A DNA stretch of 64,000 bases from Oikopleura dioica (taxonomy: Eukaryota; Chordata; Appendicularia; Copelata; Oikopleuridae). The position numbers and the translations under genes were made by a program. The first letter of the stretch is position 1, and every line of letters starts with the position of its first letter. Positions 54,873 through 64,000 of this stretch are shown here, one piece after another. The stretch covers positions 1,369,001 through 1,433,000 of the forward strand of contig OU015567.1 in the NCBI GenBank assembly GCA_907165135.1, read 5' to 3'. The notes below the pieces were generated by a model. It had not been told where the DNA came from. It saw only the letters and a program-made list of their open reading frames with translations, and made no database searches.

Positions 54873-57252
54873 AAAAACTTCCCGGAATTGTCGATAATGA
54901 ACAGCATTTTCTGCTTTTAAAATTAATAAAAAACTGCATATTTCGAGTCTCTACTTTGATCAAATTCTATCTTCTATTCAAAGGTATGTTTGGCGAAACT
55001 ATGTGACCAGCCGAAAAATGGCCTTATTTTCATGCTTCTTTGAATCCCTCACGCCTGGTCTGAAAAACTCAAAAATGGCACCATGTTCAAACTCACCAAC
55101 ATTTCCGACCTTATTTTGACTTGATTGTTGCAAGATCTGGCCGGTGTCCACTATCTCTTGAGTCACGTGACTCTTCTCGAAAATACAACTCAACTATAAA
55201 AATTATGCTTTGAAGTCCTTCTCGAAGCTTTTAAAAAGTCTCATTTTATCGTCCTTAAAAATAATTATGCCAAAAAGAGAGCGAAAATCAAGAAGATCAG
55301 AAATCGTCATTGACGGTATCGAAGATGTCCTCGATAGATTTAAAGGTAATGACACTATTTGTCCCATAAAAAAAATCCGTTTTTTTCAGTTAAATTTCAA
55401 ACAAGTTCGATCTTGCGCTTGATATTAATAGTTGTCGAGAAAAGCGTATTTTAAGAGTGTTTAGCTTAGGGCTATTTTTCTCGTGATGTTCAAAGCATGA
55501 TGAAAACGTTCTCTGAGGAGAGAGCCGGCTCAGCTCGTAATTATGTCTGAAGCTGAGACGCTCACTTGACTTTTGAAGAAATTTCGTTTCAGAGATAATT
55601 TTTGAGAAGATGAGATTCAAAGGTAAAAGATTGCATTTCGCGGTCAATTTATGCCATTTGCTAGCAAACCTTTTTTGATTGTTTTTTTGTTAAGTTGACC
55701 AAGAAAAAGAACCGTTCATGAAAAATGTAACGAATCCCAAAAATTAAAGTCCCTTACTAAAGGCTTTAGTCTAAAGCTTAGTAGAGAATTGAAAGCAGAA
55801 AAATTTTATCAAGCTCAAATAGTCTAAGTTTGATAAGATACCCTTAAATTTTAACTAGAGCGAAAAACCTAACCGACCCCGACCTAGGGTGGCGATACAT
55901 AAATCGAGCCATGACTGCTTTCGACAAAATCAAATATTTTTGCAACCCTAGCCCTAACCCTAACCCGAACCCTTAGGGTTAGTAACCCTGCATTTCAAAA
56001 ACACTGTCAAATTTTCAAAGAAAAATTTTTATTCCGTCTGTTGTAAATCTAGTGAGAATATTAAAGGTGAAGTGGTTTCAAGGCGATAAAAGAGGATCAA
56101 AAGAGAAAAAAGTGATTCCTCATTGTTTTCTTGTTTTCGCGCAATAAAAGCGCTCGTTGACGAGAAAGTGCTGAGTTGTCTTTAGCTCAAGTTCAAGTGG
56201 GTCTTTGGGCGATGAAGGGTGACAGTCCAAGTTTTCGAGTGTGGCGTTTAATTAGGCTCAATCGAGCTGCTCTGGGCAACGTTGGCGCCCGGCCAACATG
56301 AGTCAAAGGCGGAGGGAGAGACTCTGATCCCACTCCTCGTTTTACTTTTTCGTTTTTCAAATAGATCGATTTGACAAAAAGAGAAAAGAAAAGGAGAGAG
56401 ATTTACTGAAAAAAAACAGAGCACGGGAAAATACATATAATAACGCGCTGGGATCGATAAGAAAAAAGAGAGAGCCAATAGACAGTAAGTGAGAAACAAA
56501 TGATAAATAGTGTTAAAAATCGGCTTATTGTATTTCCTTGCTAAAAGAAACTTTCATCAAAAATCCTGAAATAAGAGTTTATTTTTAAGGAAATTTTTGA
56601 AAAAAATGCCCAAATTAAAGGACAATTTTTTTATGAAAAATAGGCCAAAAATGTCCGAAAATCGAAAAATTTCAAAATCCATTAAAATATTTAAATAAGA
56701 AAAAATGAGCGGGAGATCTCTGAAATTTTTTTCGTGAAAAAATTTTTTTTAGAAATGAACGATCAAAAAAGAACGAGCAGAGAATCTTCAATCCAGATCA
56801 CGAACAATTATCTTCAAAATGTAAGTCAACTTTCAGAAAGCTATTTTCTCGAAAAAATGCAGATTCCTATGTCGATAAAAAAAATAAGAAAAAAGCGTTG
56901 ACCTTTGAAAAGTGACCTTTTTCGAAAAGGCCTTGAAAAATTCTTGTTTGTCTTGTTTTTGACCTCAATAAAAAGTCGTCTTTTCGCCTTATGGAATGCA
57001 AAGTTAACCCAACTGTCTGTGCAAATTTGCGCAAGTTCCAGTCGCTCTCAAGGACAAACAAAAATCGCGAGAAAAAAAAGTTGTGTCACTTTTTTTTTGC
57101 TGCGACAATTTCCTAAGACGCAATTTCCTCCGAACGCGCCGCCGAGAAAATATACTGTTTATCTCACGTGACTCGAAGAACTCGAAAATTTCCTTCCTCT
57201 ATTTGAGATTTTAATTTTTGATTTTTGAAAGAGAGAATTTATTGGAGAAAAA
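54873..57252. other. 2.4-kb region, mostly non-coding
   Basis: A possible two-exon mini-gene is at 55267-55455 (MPKRERKSRRSEIVIDG, GT-AG intron at 55348), low support. At 55950-55985 telomere-like CCCTAACCC meets TTAGGGTTAG as an inverted pair. The rest has long A/T runs and holds the upstream region of the ABCG gene. Confidence 0.3.
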
Positions 57253-60200
57253 ATGGTCACGGAAAGGCAAAGATCCGTTACTTTTTCTGAAGTAAGTTTT
57301 TGTCAAATTTGTCGTTTTTATTCGTATGAACATAATGTTTGGGTTATGGTTAGGGTTAGGCTTGTCAACAGGTTTTTTTAAGGACCCCCCCCGTCAGCTT
57401 TTTTCGAAAAATCAAATTTCAGAATTTTAGAATTTTGACCCCGGAAAAGGATTCTTTGGGTCGAACAACGATTTTGAGGCTTCATTTTTTGGGGGTCTAT
57501 CTCGACTCCTACACCCTCAATTAAGCATTTGAAAATTTGACTTTTAGCCGAAAATTGACGAGTTTGCCCTAATTTTGGCAGAAATATTGATTTTTCTTGG
57601 TCAAAAGTTCCTCTTATCAGTTTTTTGTAGCAAGTTTAACCTTAACGCATTAAGAACAAAAAATATGGGGTTTATAGAAATTTTCATTTTTCGAAGGTAA
57701 AAGCTGACGGGGGTTCCTTAGTAAACATGCCGACACCCTTATTTTTCATTTTTGATTTTTAAAAATTTGCTAATTGGAACCAGTCTAAAATTTAGAATCT
57801 AAATATAAGATTCTATAAATAAAAAAGATAAAAATAAATAATCGCTATTAATAAACACTCTGAAAATAAAACTCCAATAATCTGGGAAGTAATTCGTCAT
57901 TCGAGGAGACAGTAGTCTTTTGTCAAAGTCAATAAAATCGGACACTGGACGTCAGACAATAAAATAACTATTTGCTTATCAACTCATGGCCAATTTCAAA
58001 ACGTCAATTTTTTAATTGGACTTTCATCATTTTGTCTGGACAAATCTTTGAGAAGATTCAACTTTTGTCTCGTCTGATTTTAGAATGGTGAAAGAAGTTG
58101 ACCGCTCAGAAAATTCATGAAATAAACTTTCTTTTCCGGAATAATTCAAAAGCAGACTTTCAAAGCCGCTTTTCCTGAATATTTCATTCCGTCCAGACAA
58201 TCGGGCTTTGAAATAATTTAACAGTAACTGTAGCTAGTCTTCGCAATATTGCTCCCGCTCCCCAGGGAGCTCGCCCCGGGCAATGATCTTCATTAACAAC
58301 GCTGCTCCCGAAGAGAGAAAAAAATGAAATTGGTTGTTTGAAAACTCGGGCTAAATCGGCCTTTTTTGTACTTTTGAGAAAAGAGACAAAGGCGACTCTT
58401 TTAAACGAAGATTTTCAGGTCTCGACGCACAAGAAGATGACGAATGATGAGAGCGCCTCTTTGAGTAAGTATTTTTTATGATTTTTTTCAATAATTATTT
58501 TTGAAATAATGATTTTTTATGAAAAATTTGGATTTTAAGTTTTCGCGATTTTGATTCGTTGATTTTACTAATAAATCCTTCTGATTGGCTTAAGGCAAAT
58601 TTTCCCCAATATTATCGTCTCAATTTTTTGTTCAGTGCCTCCAGTCGAGCGGCAAGCTCTGAATTTGAAGAAAGTTGACAATCGCGAAAGTCCTTACAAA
58701 TTCAACCATCTTCCGAAGCGGCATCCCTGCACAATCGAATTTAATCAACTCAGTTATTTCGTCCCTGAGGGATCAATCTTTCACGACAAGGGATTCAAGG
58801 TAACTTGCCAATTAACAATTGTCAACGCCTCTTTTGAACTTCACAAATGACGTAGTTCGAAATTCATTTTTCAGACAATTCTCAAATCCGTTTCTGGCTC
58901 CTTCCGAGCAGGAGAACTGACCGCGGTCATGGGTCCTTCCGGCGCTGGCAAATCGACTCTTCTCAACATCCTAGCCGGCTACAAAGAGCTCGGCACTCGC
59001 GGCACGGTCAACATCAACAAAAAACCGCGCGTTCCCTCGAAATTCCGAAAACAGAGCTGCTACATTATGCAGGACGACCAACTGCTACCCCATCTGACTG
59101 TGATGGAGGCGATGATGGTCTCGGCACAGCTCAAGTTGAAGAAATCGCAGGACAAGAAAGAACTGGTGAATGAGATTATCACTTCTCTCGGGCTCTGGAA
59201 TGCGAGAAACACGCAAACTTCGGCGCTTTCTGGCGGACAGCGAAAACGACTCGCTATTTGCTTGGAGCTTTGCAATAATCCACCAGGTAAGAAATTGAAA
59301 TCCAAGGTCTCGTTTTCAAAACTTGACCCCGGATAAACTCAAATCAACATGAAAAAACCAACATTCAGTGATGTTTTTCGACGAGCCCACTTCTGGCCTC
59401 GACTCGCAGACTTCCTTCCAAGTCGTCCAGCTGATGAAATCGCTGGCAAAAGGAGGCAGAACAATCATTTGCACGATCCATCAACCATCCGCGCGTCTTT
59501 TCGAAATGTTCGACCGACTTTACATTCTCGGCTCGGGGCAGTGCATTTACAACGGAACCGTCAAGGGACTCGTTCCTTTCCTCAACTCGCACAATCTTCG
59601 TTGCCCGAAGGTACAAAACACTTTCTGTCAAAATAAAAATGTCAATTTTTAGTTTCACAATCCGGCTGATTACGTCATCGAAGTCGCGAGTGGCGAATTC
59701 GGCGATGTTACTGACACCCTCATCAATTCCGTCAAAAAAGGTAAGTTCGAAATCAACAATGAGAAGATGATTCATTTGAATTTCAAGGTGCCTGCGAAGA
59801 TTTCCAAACAGACGAAGGAATAATGAAATCGGCGCCAGATATTTACGAGCAACTTGTCGATTCAGTTCTGGATTCATCGCCCGAAGATCCACTGCCACTC
59901 GAGTACAGTTCTTCTACTGCTACAGGAGCGGCTCGATTCTAGAAATGATTTTTTCATTTCTTATATAAGACAGTTTTTTTCAAAAATAAATCCTCAAAAC
60001 TGAGCCTACAATAGATGAAGACGACGATGAACATTTTTCGTTCAACACTTCTTCTTTGACGCAATTCTGGATTTTGCTGAAGCGTTCCTTTCTTTGCATA
60101 ATGCGCGATCAAATGTTAACTCAACTCCGGTTCATTTCTCACGTGATCATCGGCCTCGCCATCGGTGTTTTATACAACGATATCGGCAACAATGCGTACT

Positions 60201-61255
60201 ACACTCAACAAAATGTCTCCATGGTCTTTCTTGTCACTCTTTTCTTGGTGAGAAAAATCGTTTTTCTTCTTCAAATGTTTTAGCTCTTCTCCGCCCTGAT
60301 GCCTACAGTCTTGACATTTCCGATGGAAATGCAGGTTTTTGTCCGGGAGCACATGAACTACTGGTATTCTCTCAAATCGTACTACATGGCCAAAACTTGC
60401 GCCGATATGCCCTTCCAGGTAGAGATCTTGAAAAATGCAACTTTTCAATTACAGTTCATAGATCGTTTTCCCCGCTATTTTCTGTGTAATCATCTACTTC
60501 ATGACCGGCCAACCTTTCGTCACCGACAGATTCTTGATGTTTTATATCATGTCAGTTTTGACTTCCTTGGTTTCCCAAAGCTTGGGAATGCTCATTGGCG
60601 CTGCTTCCCCACAAGTTGAGGTACTTCGCAAATCATTGTTCTTCTTTGAAATTTTGCTTTCAAGGTGGCAACTTTCATGGGCCCCGTAGCTTGCGTGCCT
60701 TTGCTTCTTTTCGCCGGATTCTTCATCAAAGACGAAATGGTTCCCGTCTACTTGAAATGGTGCAGCTACGGTTCTTTCGTCCGCTACGCGTTCGAAGGAA
60801 GCTTGATTTCAATCTACGGCCCAGATTTTTCCGGAAACGATCGGGAAAAAATCGCATGCGACGCTCCTAATGGTAACACGTTTTTTTCAAAAGAAGGGGC
60901 CAATCGACTTTTGTAGACCCGGATATGGTTGATGATATTTTTGGCTTGATGTCTCAGTGCGCCGCTGACAACCCAAAGCAGATCATGTCTCAGTTCGACG
61001 CAAAAGGCGAAAACTTCGGCTGGGATTGCGCGATGATGATCATTTTCTTCCTTGTTCTCCGGCTCATCGCGTATCTGGCTCTAAAAGTCAAGGTATTATT
61101 CCTTCAAGTTTCGCGGTTCCTCAATCATTTTCTAGCTTTCTCTCCACAACGACAACTTGTTGACTCACACTCGCTACTTTTTCCAGCAGCTGAAGCACGA
61201 AGGCTTCCGAGCTGCTTTCGGCTGCAACAAGTCCACCTCTTCCTGCTGCTGCTAG
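57253..61255 (+). CDS. ABCG1/ABCG4-like half-transporter
   Basis: Thirteen exons, phases consistent, 702 residues: 57253-57291, 58419-58464, 58636-58799, 58875-59286, 59369-59610, 59653-59740, 59788-59925, 60015-60247, 60284-60418, 60462-60620, 60665-60872, 60917-61092, 61187-61255. One nucleotide-binding domain first: Walker [11 protein letters not shown]-loop [15 protein letters not shown], signature LSGGQRKR, Walker [13 protein letters not shown], His switch TIHQPSA. Six C-terminal membrane segments follow (for example [35 protein letters not shown]). The order NBD-TMD and [11 protein letters not shown] fit ABCG1/4/White, which dimerise and move sterols or pigment precursors. Intron 7 (59926-60014) is GA-AG. 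The C-terminus ends SCCC, a possible lipidation site. Intron 1 is 1.1 kb and contains a mobile element. Confidence 0.9.
57378..57721. mobile_element. GGACCCCCC-family MITE (copy D) in ABCG intron 1
   Basis: TTAAGGACCCCCCCCGTCAG at 57378 and CTGACGGGGGTTCCTTA ending near 57720. The core GGGGGTCTATCTCGACTCCT near 57491 is in the opposite orientation to copies B and C. Located in the long first intron. Confidence 0.8.
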
Positions 61256-61591
61256 CTCGACTTGACGCGTTCTAGATTTTCAAATTCCATACCTTTATTT
61301 AATGAACTGTTCATATCCTTGTATAATGTAAATGAAAACATCAAATATTTTTAAAATTATTCAACTGCTTTATGTTAATTATCACTGCCCAGCTGGCTGG
61401 TCGACAATAAAAAATAAATGAAAAAAAAACAAATTTGAAGACTTTCAAGAAATAAAAATCATTTCTAGAAAAAAAATAAGTATCTAAAAAAATCCATTTC
61501 TAGAAAAAAAAATTCATTTCAAGAAAAAAATTCATTTCTAGAAAAAAAAATTATTTTTTAAAAGAAACTCATTTCTAGAAGTTATCTAGAT
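61256..61591. other. Short intergenic region with CATTTCTAGAAAAAA repeats
   Basis: About five imperfect copies of ATTTCTAGAAAAAAA between 61460 and 61580, giving an AT-rich tandem repeat. The last copy carries CTAG sites that could serve as trans-splice acceptors for the next gene. Confidence 0.5.
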
Positions 61592-62151
61592 ATGCCGAGC
61601 TCAGGCGGGTCAAGCCTCAGAACTGACAATTTTCTGGCAGTGGCATTGTTGGAGAAGCGAGTCATTGTTTGGCAAGAGAATACAAAAAATATCTCAACAA
61701 TTCAAGTGCGTTTTTAAAGATCCGATAGAAGAAAAGCAAGTCCAAAAAGTTTATGCGAAAAGAAAATGAAGAGAACTTTGGATGAAGCGCGAGGCCTTTT
61801 TACGGACGGAAGAGAAATCAAAATAGCTCTGAAATTGAGAGATTTTTTTTTCATTTCTCGATTAGATTCACACTTGTTTATCGCGGAGAAAAGATTCCAG
61901 TCGCTTTCAAGAGAGATGAAAATATTGGAATTCTGAAAGAACGAGTAGCAGTTGCTGTTAGGGAGAAGGGACTGCAGGAAATACCGATTTCCAGAATGCG
62001 ACTTTTGTACAAATCGGCGATTTTGCAGCCGGACTCAAGGGAAACCAGGGTTCCAATTTTGCTGAGCGATGGAGTGGATTTTGAGCGGAGTGGAGTGGAG
62101 CGTGAGCGGAGTGGATCCACTCCACTCCACTCGCTCAGCCTATATTTTTAG
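61592..62151 (+). CDS. Ubiquitin-like domain protein, C-terminus rewritten by a transposon
   Basis: Exon 1 (61592-61705) reads MPSSGGSSLRTDNFLAVALL, then EKRVIVWQENTKN. The last exon (from about 61866) encodes FTLVYRGEKIPVAFKRDENI, GILKERVAVAVREKGL, ISRMRLLYKSAILQPDSRET, which has ubiquitin-fold spacing (Y-G-E-hairpin, long helix, R-L-Y-x-S-x-I-L). The junction between them is unclear (an extra exon is possible at about 61740-61840). The ancestral end was T-V-I-stop; a hAT-like element inserted after ...GGGAAAC (62046) now makes the frame continue 34 more codons to a TAG at 62149. Partner and function unknown. Confidence 0.5.
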
Positions 62152-62911
62152 TCTCCACTCATTCGCTCCACTCCACTCCAACCTGTAAAATCTACTTTGG
62201 AGTGGATTTTGAGTGGATGGAGTGGATTTTGAGCGGATGGAGTGGATTTTTGTCTTTAGCGCTCCTTTTCTCGTATTCTGATTGGATACAGAGTTTTGTC
62301 TATTTTTAATGAAGAATCGAATTCTCTCAGGGGATAATCAAGAGAATAAATCACTGATATAATATCAGGATCAACCTTCAATTTAGGACCAACTTCTTCA
62401 TAAAAGTTTGATGATCAGAAAAATGAAAGGCTTGCTCACGGCGTGCAAAGAAGACTTCGATTTCTGTCTGCTCGTGGGGGCTCGACCTTTTTCAACCTCA
62501 ATTCTTTACGCCCCCTCTTTCTCTTCCTTTCACCCCCTCTTTCTTAAAACCCCTTTTTTCAGACAAGGAAAGGCTTGCTCACGGCGTGCAAAGATGACTT
62601 CGATTTCTGTCTGCTCGTGGGGGTCGAACCTTTTTTGTTCGTCTGCTCTCTTTCAACCTTTTTGATAACCTTCCCCCCAACGACCCATTATAATGGATTT
62701 AAGAATGAAAAAAATTTCTTTTAATCGCTCAAACTTCCCTAAAAATCCGCTCAAAATCCACTCAAAATCCACTCCGCTCACCCACTCCACTCGCTCAACC
62801 ATTTTTTTTGGGCATCCACTCACCGCTCCACTCCGCTCAAAAAATTTTTTGGGCTATCCACTCATCTCTCCACTCCACTCCAAAATTTTTTCGGCCAAAA
62901 TTGGAACCCTG
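62046..62911. mobile_element. hAT-like element, 866 bp, 8-bp target duplication
   Basis: CAGGGTTCCAATTTTG at the left end and its inverse CAAAATTGGAACCCTG at the right, flanked by AGGGAAAC at 62038-62045 and 62912-62919. The interior is arrays of GGAGTGGATTTTGAGCGGA (left) and inverted CCACTCCACTC (right). It also has a direct duplication, GGCTTGCTCACGGCGTGCAA at 62430 and 62570. No transposase; non-autonomous. Confidence 0.9.
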
Positions 62912-62919
62912 AGGGAAAC

Positions 62920-63112
62920 AGTCATTTAATTATTGTTAATGAAGAAAAATATAAAAAATCCTTTTTTTATAATTTAAATTAAAAAGGGGTGGCTTTGTTC
63001 GTTCTTGACTTTCTGCAAGTATGCCCTTGCTCACCCTTCGAATTATTAGCCTTTATCGTAAAAATAAGCTATGTACTATAAGCTTAAAGCTATGTATTCG
63101 ATAAAATTTTTG
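62920..63112. other. Short AT-rich gap
   Basis: Follows the hAT element; includes the original 3' flank of the ubiquitin-like gene. Nothing else seen. Confidence 0.3.
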
Positions 63113-63402
63113 ATGATTTCAAAAAGCCCGGTTTACTGGATCGCTGGCAACGGGTAAGAGAAAAACGAAATGACTCATTTTCTTTATCTTTACGAGCGAC
63201 TGAGGAAAAAATAATTTCTCTTTTCAGTCCGGAGTGCGAGATAATTCTGGTGGAAAACAACCCAACTGTAAACATCTATCGCAGCGTGGCGCAAATTCCA
63301 GAGAGCTCGGCAAGAAGTCAAGAGGGGTTCTCTTTGCCTTCGGCTTCTTATTTGGAGCAGTTTTATCAGAGAGCAGTGGAACGAAGGAGATTGAATGGGA
63401 TC
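63113..63402 (+). CDS. Partial gene of unknown family, 3' end cut by a repeat
   Basis: Exons 63113-63153 and 63228-63402 join in phase over a 74-bp GT-AG intron: MISKSPVYWIAGNG, PECEIILVENNPTVNIYRSV, AQIPESSARSQEGFSLPSAS, YLEQFYQRAVERRRLNG. The reading ends where a repeat with a TCTAGGGTCGG end begins. The 5' end may lie further upstream. A second open frame in the last exon (SGVRDNSGGKQPNCKH) also fits the splice in another phase, so the frame is not certain. Confidence 0.35.
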
Positions 63403-64000
63403 TAGGGTCGGACTCCTTTCCTTTTTTTAACCCTTTTTAAGGATCCTTTTTCCTTAATCCTTAATTTTTTCCTTAATCCTTTTTGATTTTTGCAACAGGG
63501 AAAACCCTTTCCTTAATCCTTTCTGGGCATTTATTCAGGAAAAAAAATCCTTGATAATTTTCCCTTAAATCCTTTCAGATTCAGGGTTTTAGAAAGGATA
63601 TTTCGCCAAATTTTCACCCCATAAGAATTTTTCAGTCCATTTTTGACCGTGGCAAATTTTTTAAACAAAAATTGGGTTTGATTTTATTCGAAAAAATGGC
63701 ACGAACTAAAATAGGGAAGTAATAAGCTAGGAAGTGACAAAAAAGGAAGTGCATTTTCTGAAGACCAATAAGATCTCTGCATTTGGCCTACCGGCCAATG
63801 AAAACCCATTTCAAAAAAATTACTTCCTTTTTTGTCACTTCCTAGCTTATTACTTCCCTATTTTGGTTCGGCCCGAAAAAATTGCGAAAAATCCTTTCTA
63901 AAACCCTTTTCCTTAATATTTTTTGAATTTTCGAAAAACCCTTAAAGGACATTCCTTAATCCTTTTTTCCATTCTGCCCGGAAAAGTTTCCTTTCCTTAA
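63403..64000. mobile_element. Repeat element running off the window, with nested hairpin
   Basis: Starts at TCTAGGGTCGG, similar to the termini of the element at 11188. It is full of CCTTAATCC/CCTTTTTCC words in direct repeats. Nested within, 63702-63870 is an almost perfect hairpin: CGAACTAAAATAGGGAAGTA ... TACTTCCCTATTTTGGTTCG, with arms near 50 bp and a palindromic loop (GGCCTACCGGCC). The right end is not in the window. Confidence 0.6.

Noticed and set aside
1-64000. tRNA, rRNA or spliced-leader RNA genes
   Set aside because: Scanned by eye for conserved tRNA boxes, rRNA cores and a spliced-leader donor; nothing convincing found. A covariance-model search would be decisive.

Overview
The window looks like a piece of a very compact animal genome, most probably the larvacean tunicate Oikopleura dioica or a close relative. 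Reasons: genes are packed a few tens to hundreds of bases apart on both strands; nearly all introns are 37-65 bp; several introns in unrelated genes need GA-AG or GC-AG borders, a known larvacean peculiarity; 3' UTRs are tiny with AATAAA close to the stop; and the products are metazoan (striated-muscle myosin heavy chain, ZP, CUB, C-type lectin, Ly6/uPAR, ABCG1-like). I see no rRNA, tRNA, CRISPR array or bacterial-type operon.

Layout. 1-9 kb: 3' part of a GPI-anchored cysteine-rich/Ly6-like protein, a GT31 glycosyltransferase-like gene, a single-pass membrane protein, a small coiled-coil protein and an EF-hand protein. 8.9-22.3 kb: a tandem duplication of a three-gene block (a secreted EGF-ZP-kelch protein, a secreted Cys-rich protein, and a divergent secreted protein). 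The left copy is decayed, with a 454-bp hAT-like insertion in its ZP exon, another insertion in an intron, an in-frame stop and a 2-kb deletion; the right copy looks functional. 22.4-28.4 kb: one long myosin heavy chain gene (minus strand) with a single coding intron and two single-base frameshifts that look like assembly errors. 29.6-30.4 kb: a membrane protein holding only the C-terminal half of a ZP domain, just downstream of a mobile element. 32.9-36.6 kb: a four-helix membrane protein and a secreted kelch protein. 36.8-40.6 kb (minus): a Pro-rich type II membrane protein and a VLCAD/ACAD9-type acyl-CoA dehydrogenase. 41.3-43 kb: a GPI-anchored M14 carboxypeptidase. 43.5-48.8 kb: mucin-like, C-type lectin, small secreted and CUB genes. 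50.8-52.6 kb (minus): a METTL24-like methyltransferase. 52.9-54.9 kb: two tiny divergent secreted-peptide genes and a secreted Thr-rich protein in operon-like spacing. 57.3-61.3 kb: an ABCG1/4-like half-transporter. 61.6-63.4 kb: a ubiquitin-like gene whose last codons were replaced by a hAT insertion, and part of another gene that runs into a repeat at the window end.

Two themes run through the window. Most genes encode secreted or surface proteins built from extracellular modules, with Thr/Ser linkers and shared Cys modules, as expected of an epithelial/matrix secretome; a role in the larvacean house is only a guess. The second theme is dense short inverted-repeat elements. At least three TTAA-flanked families, two hAT-like elements with 8-bp target duplications and several hairpins sit in introns, exons and at a stop codon, and in one place a terminal-inverted-repeat element coincides with an intron.
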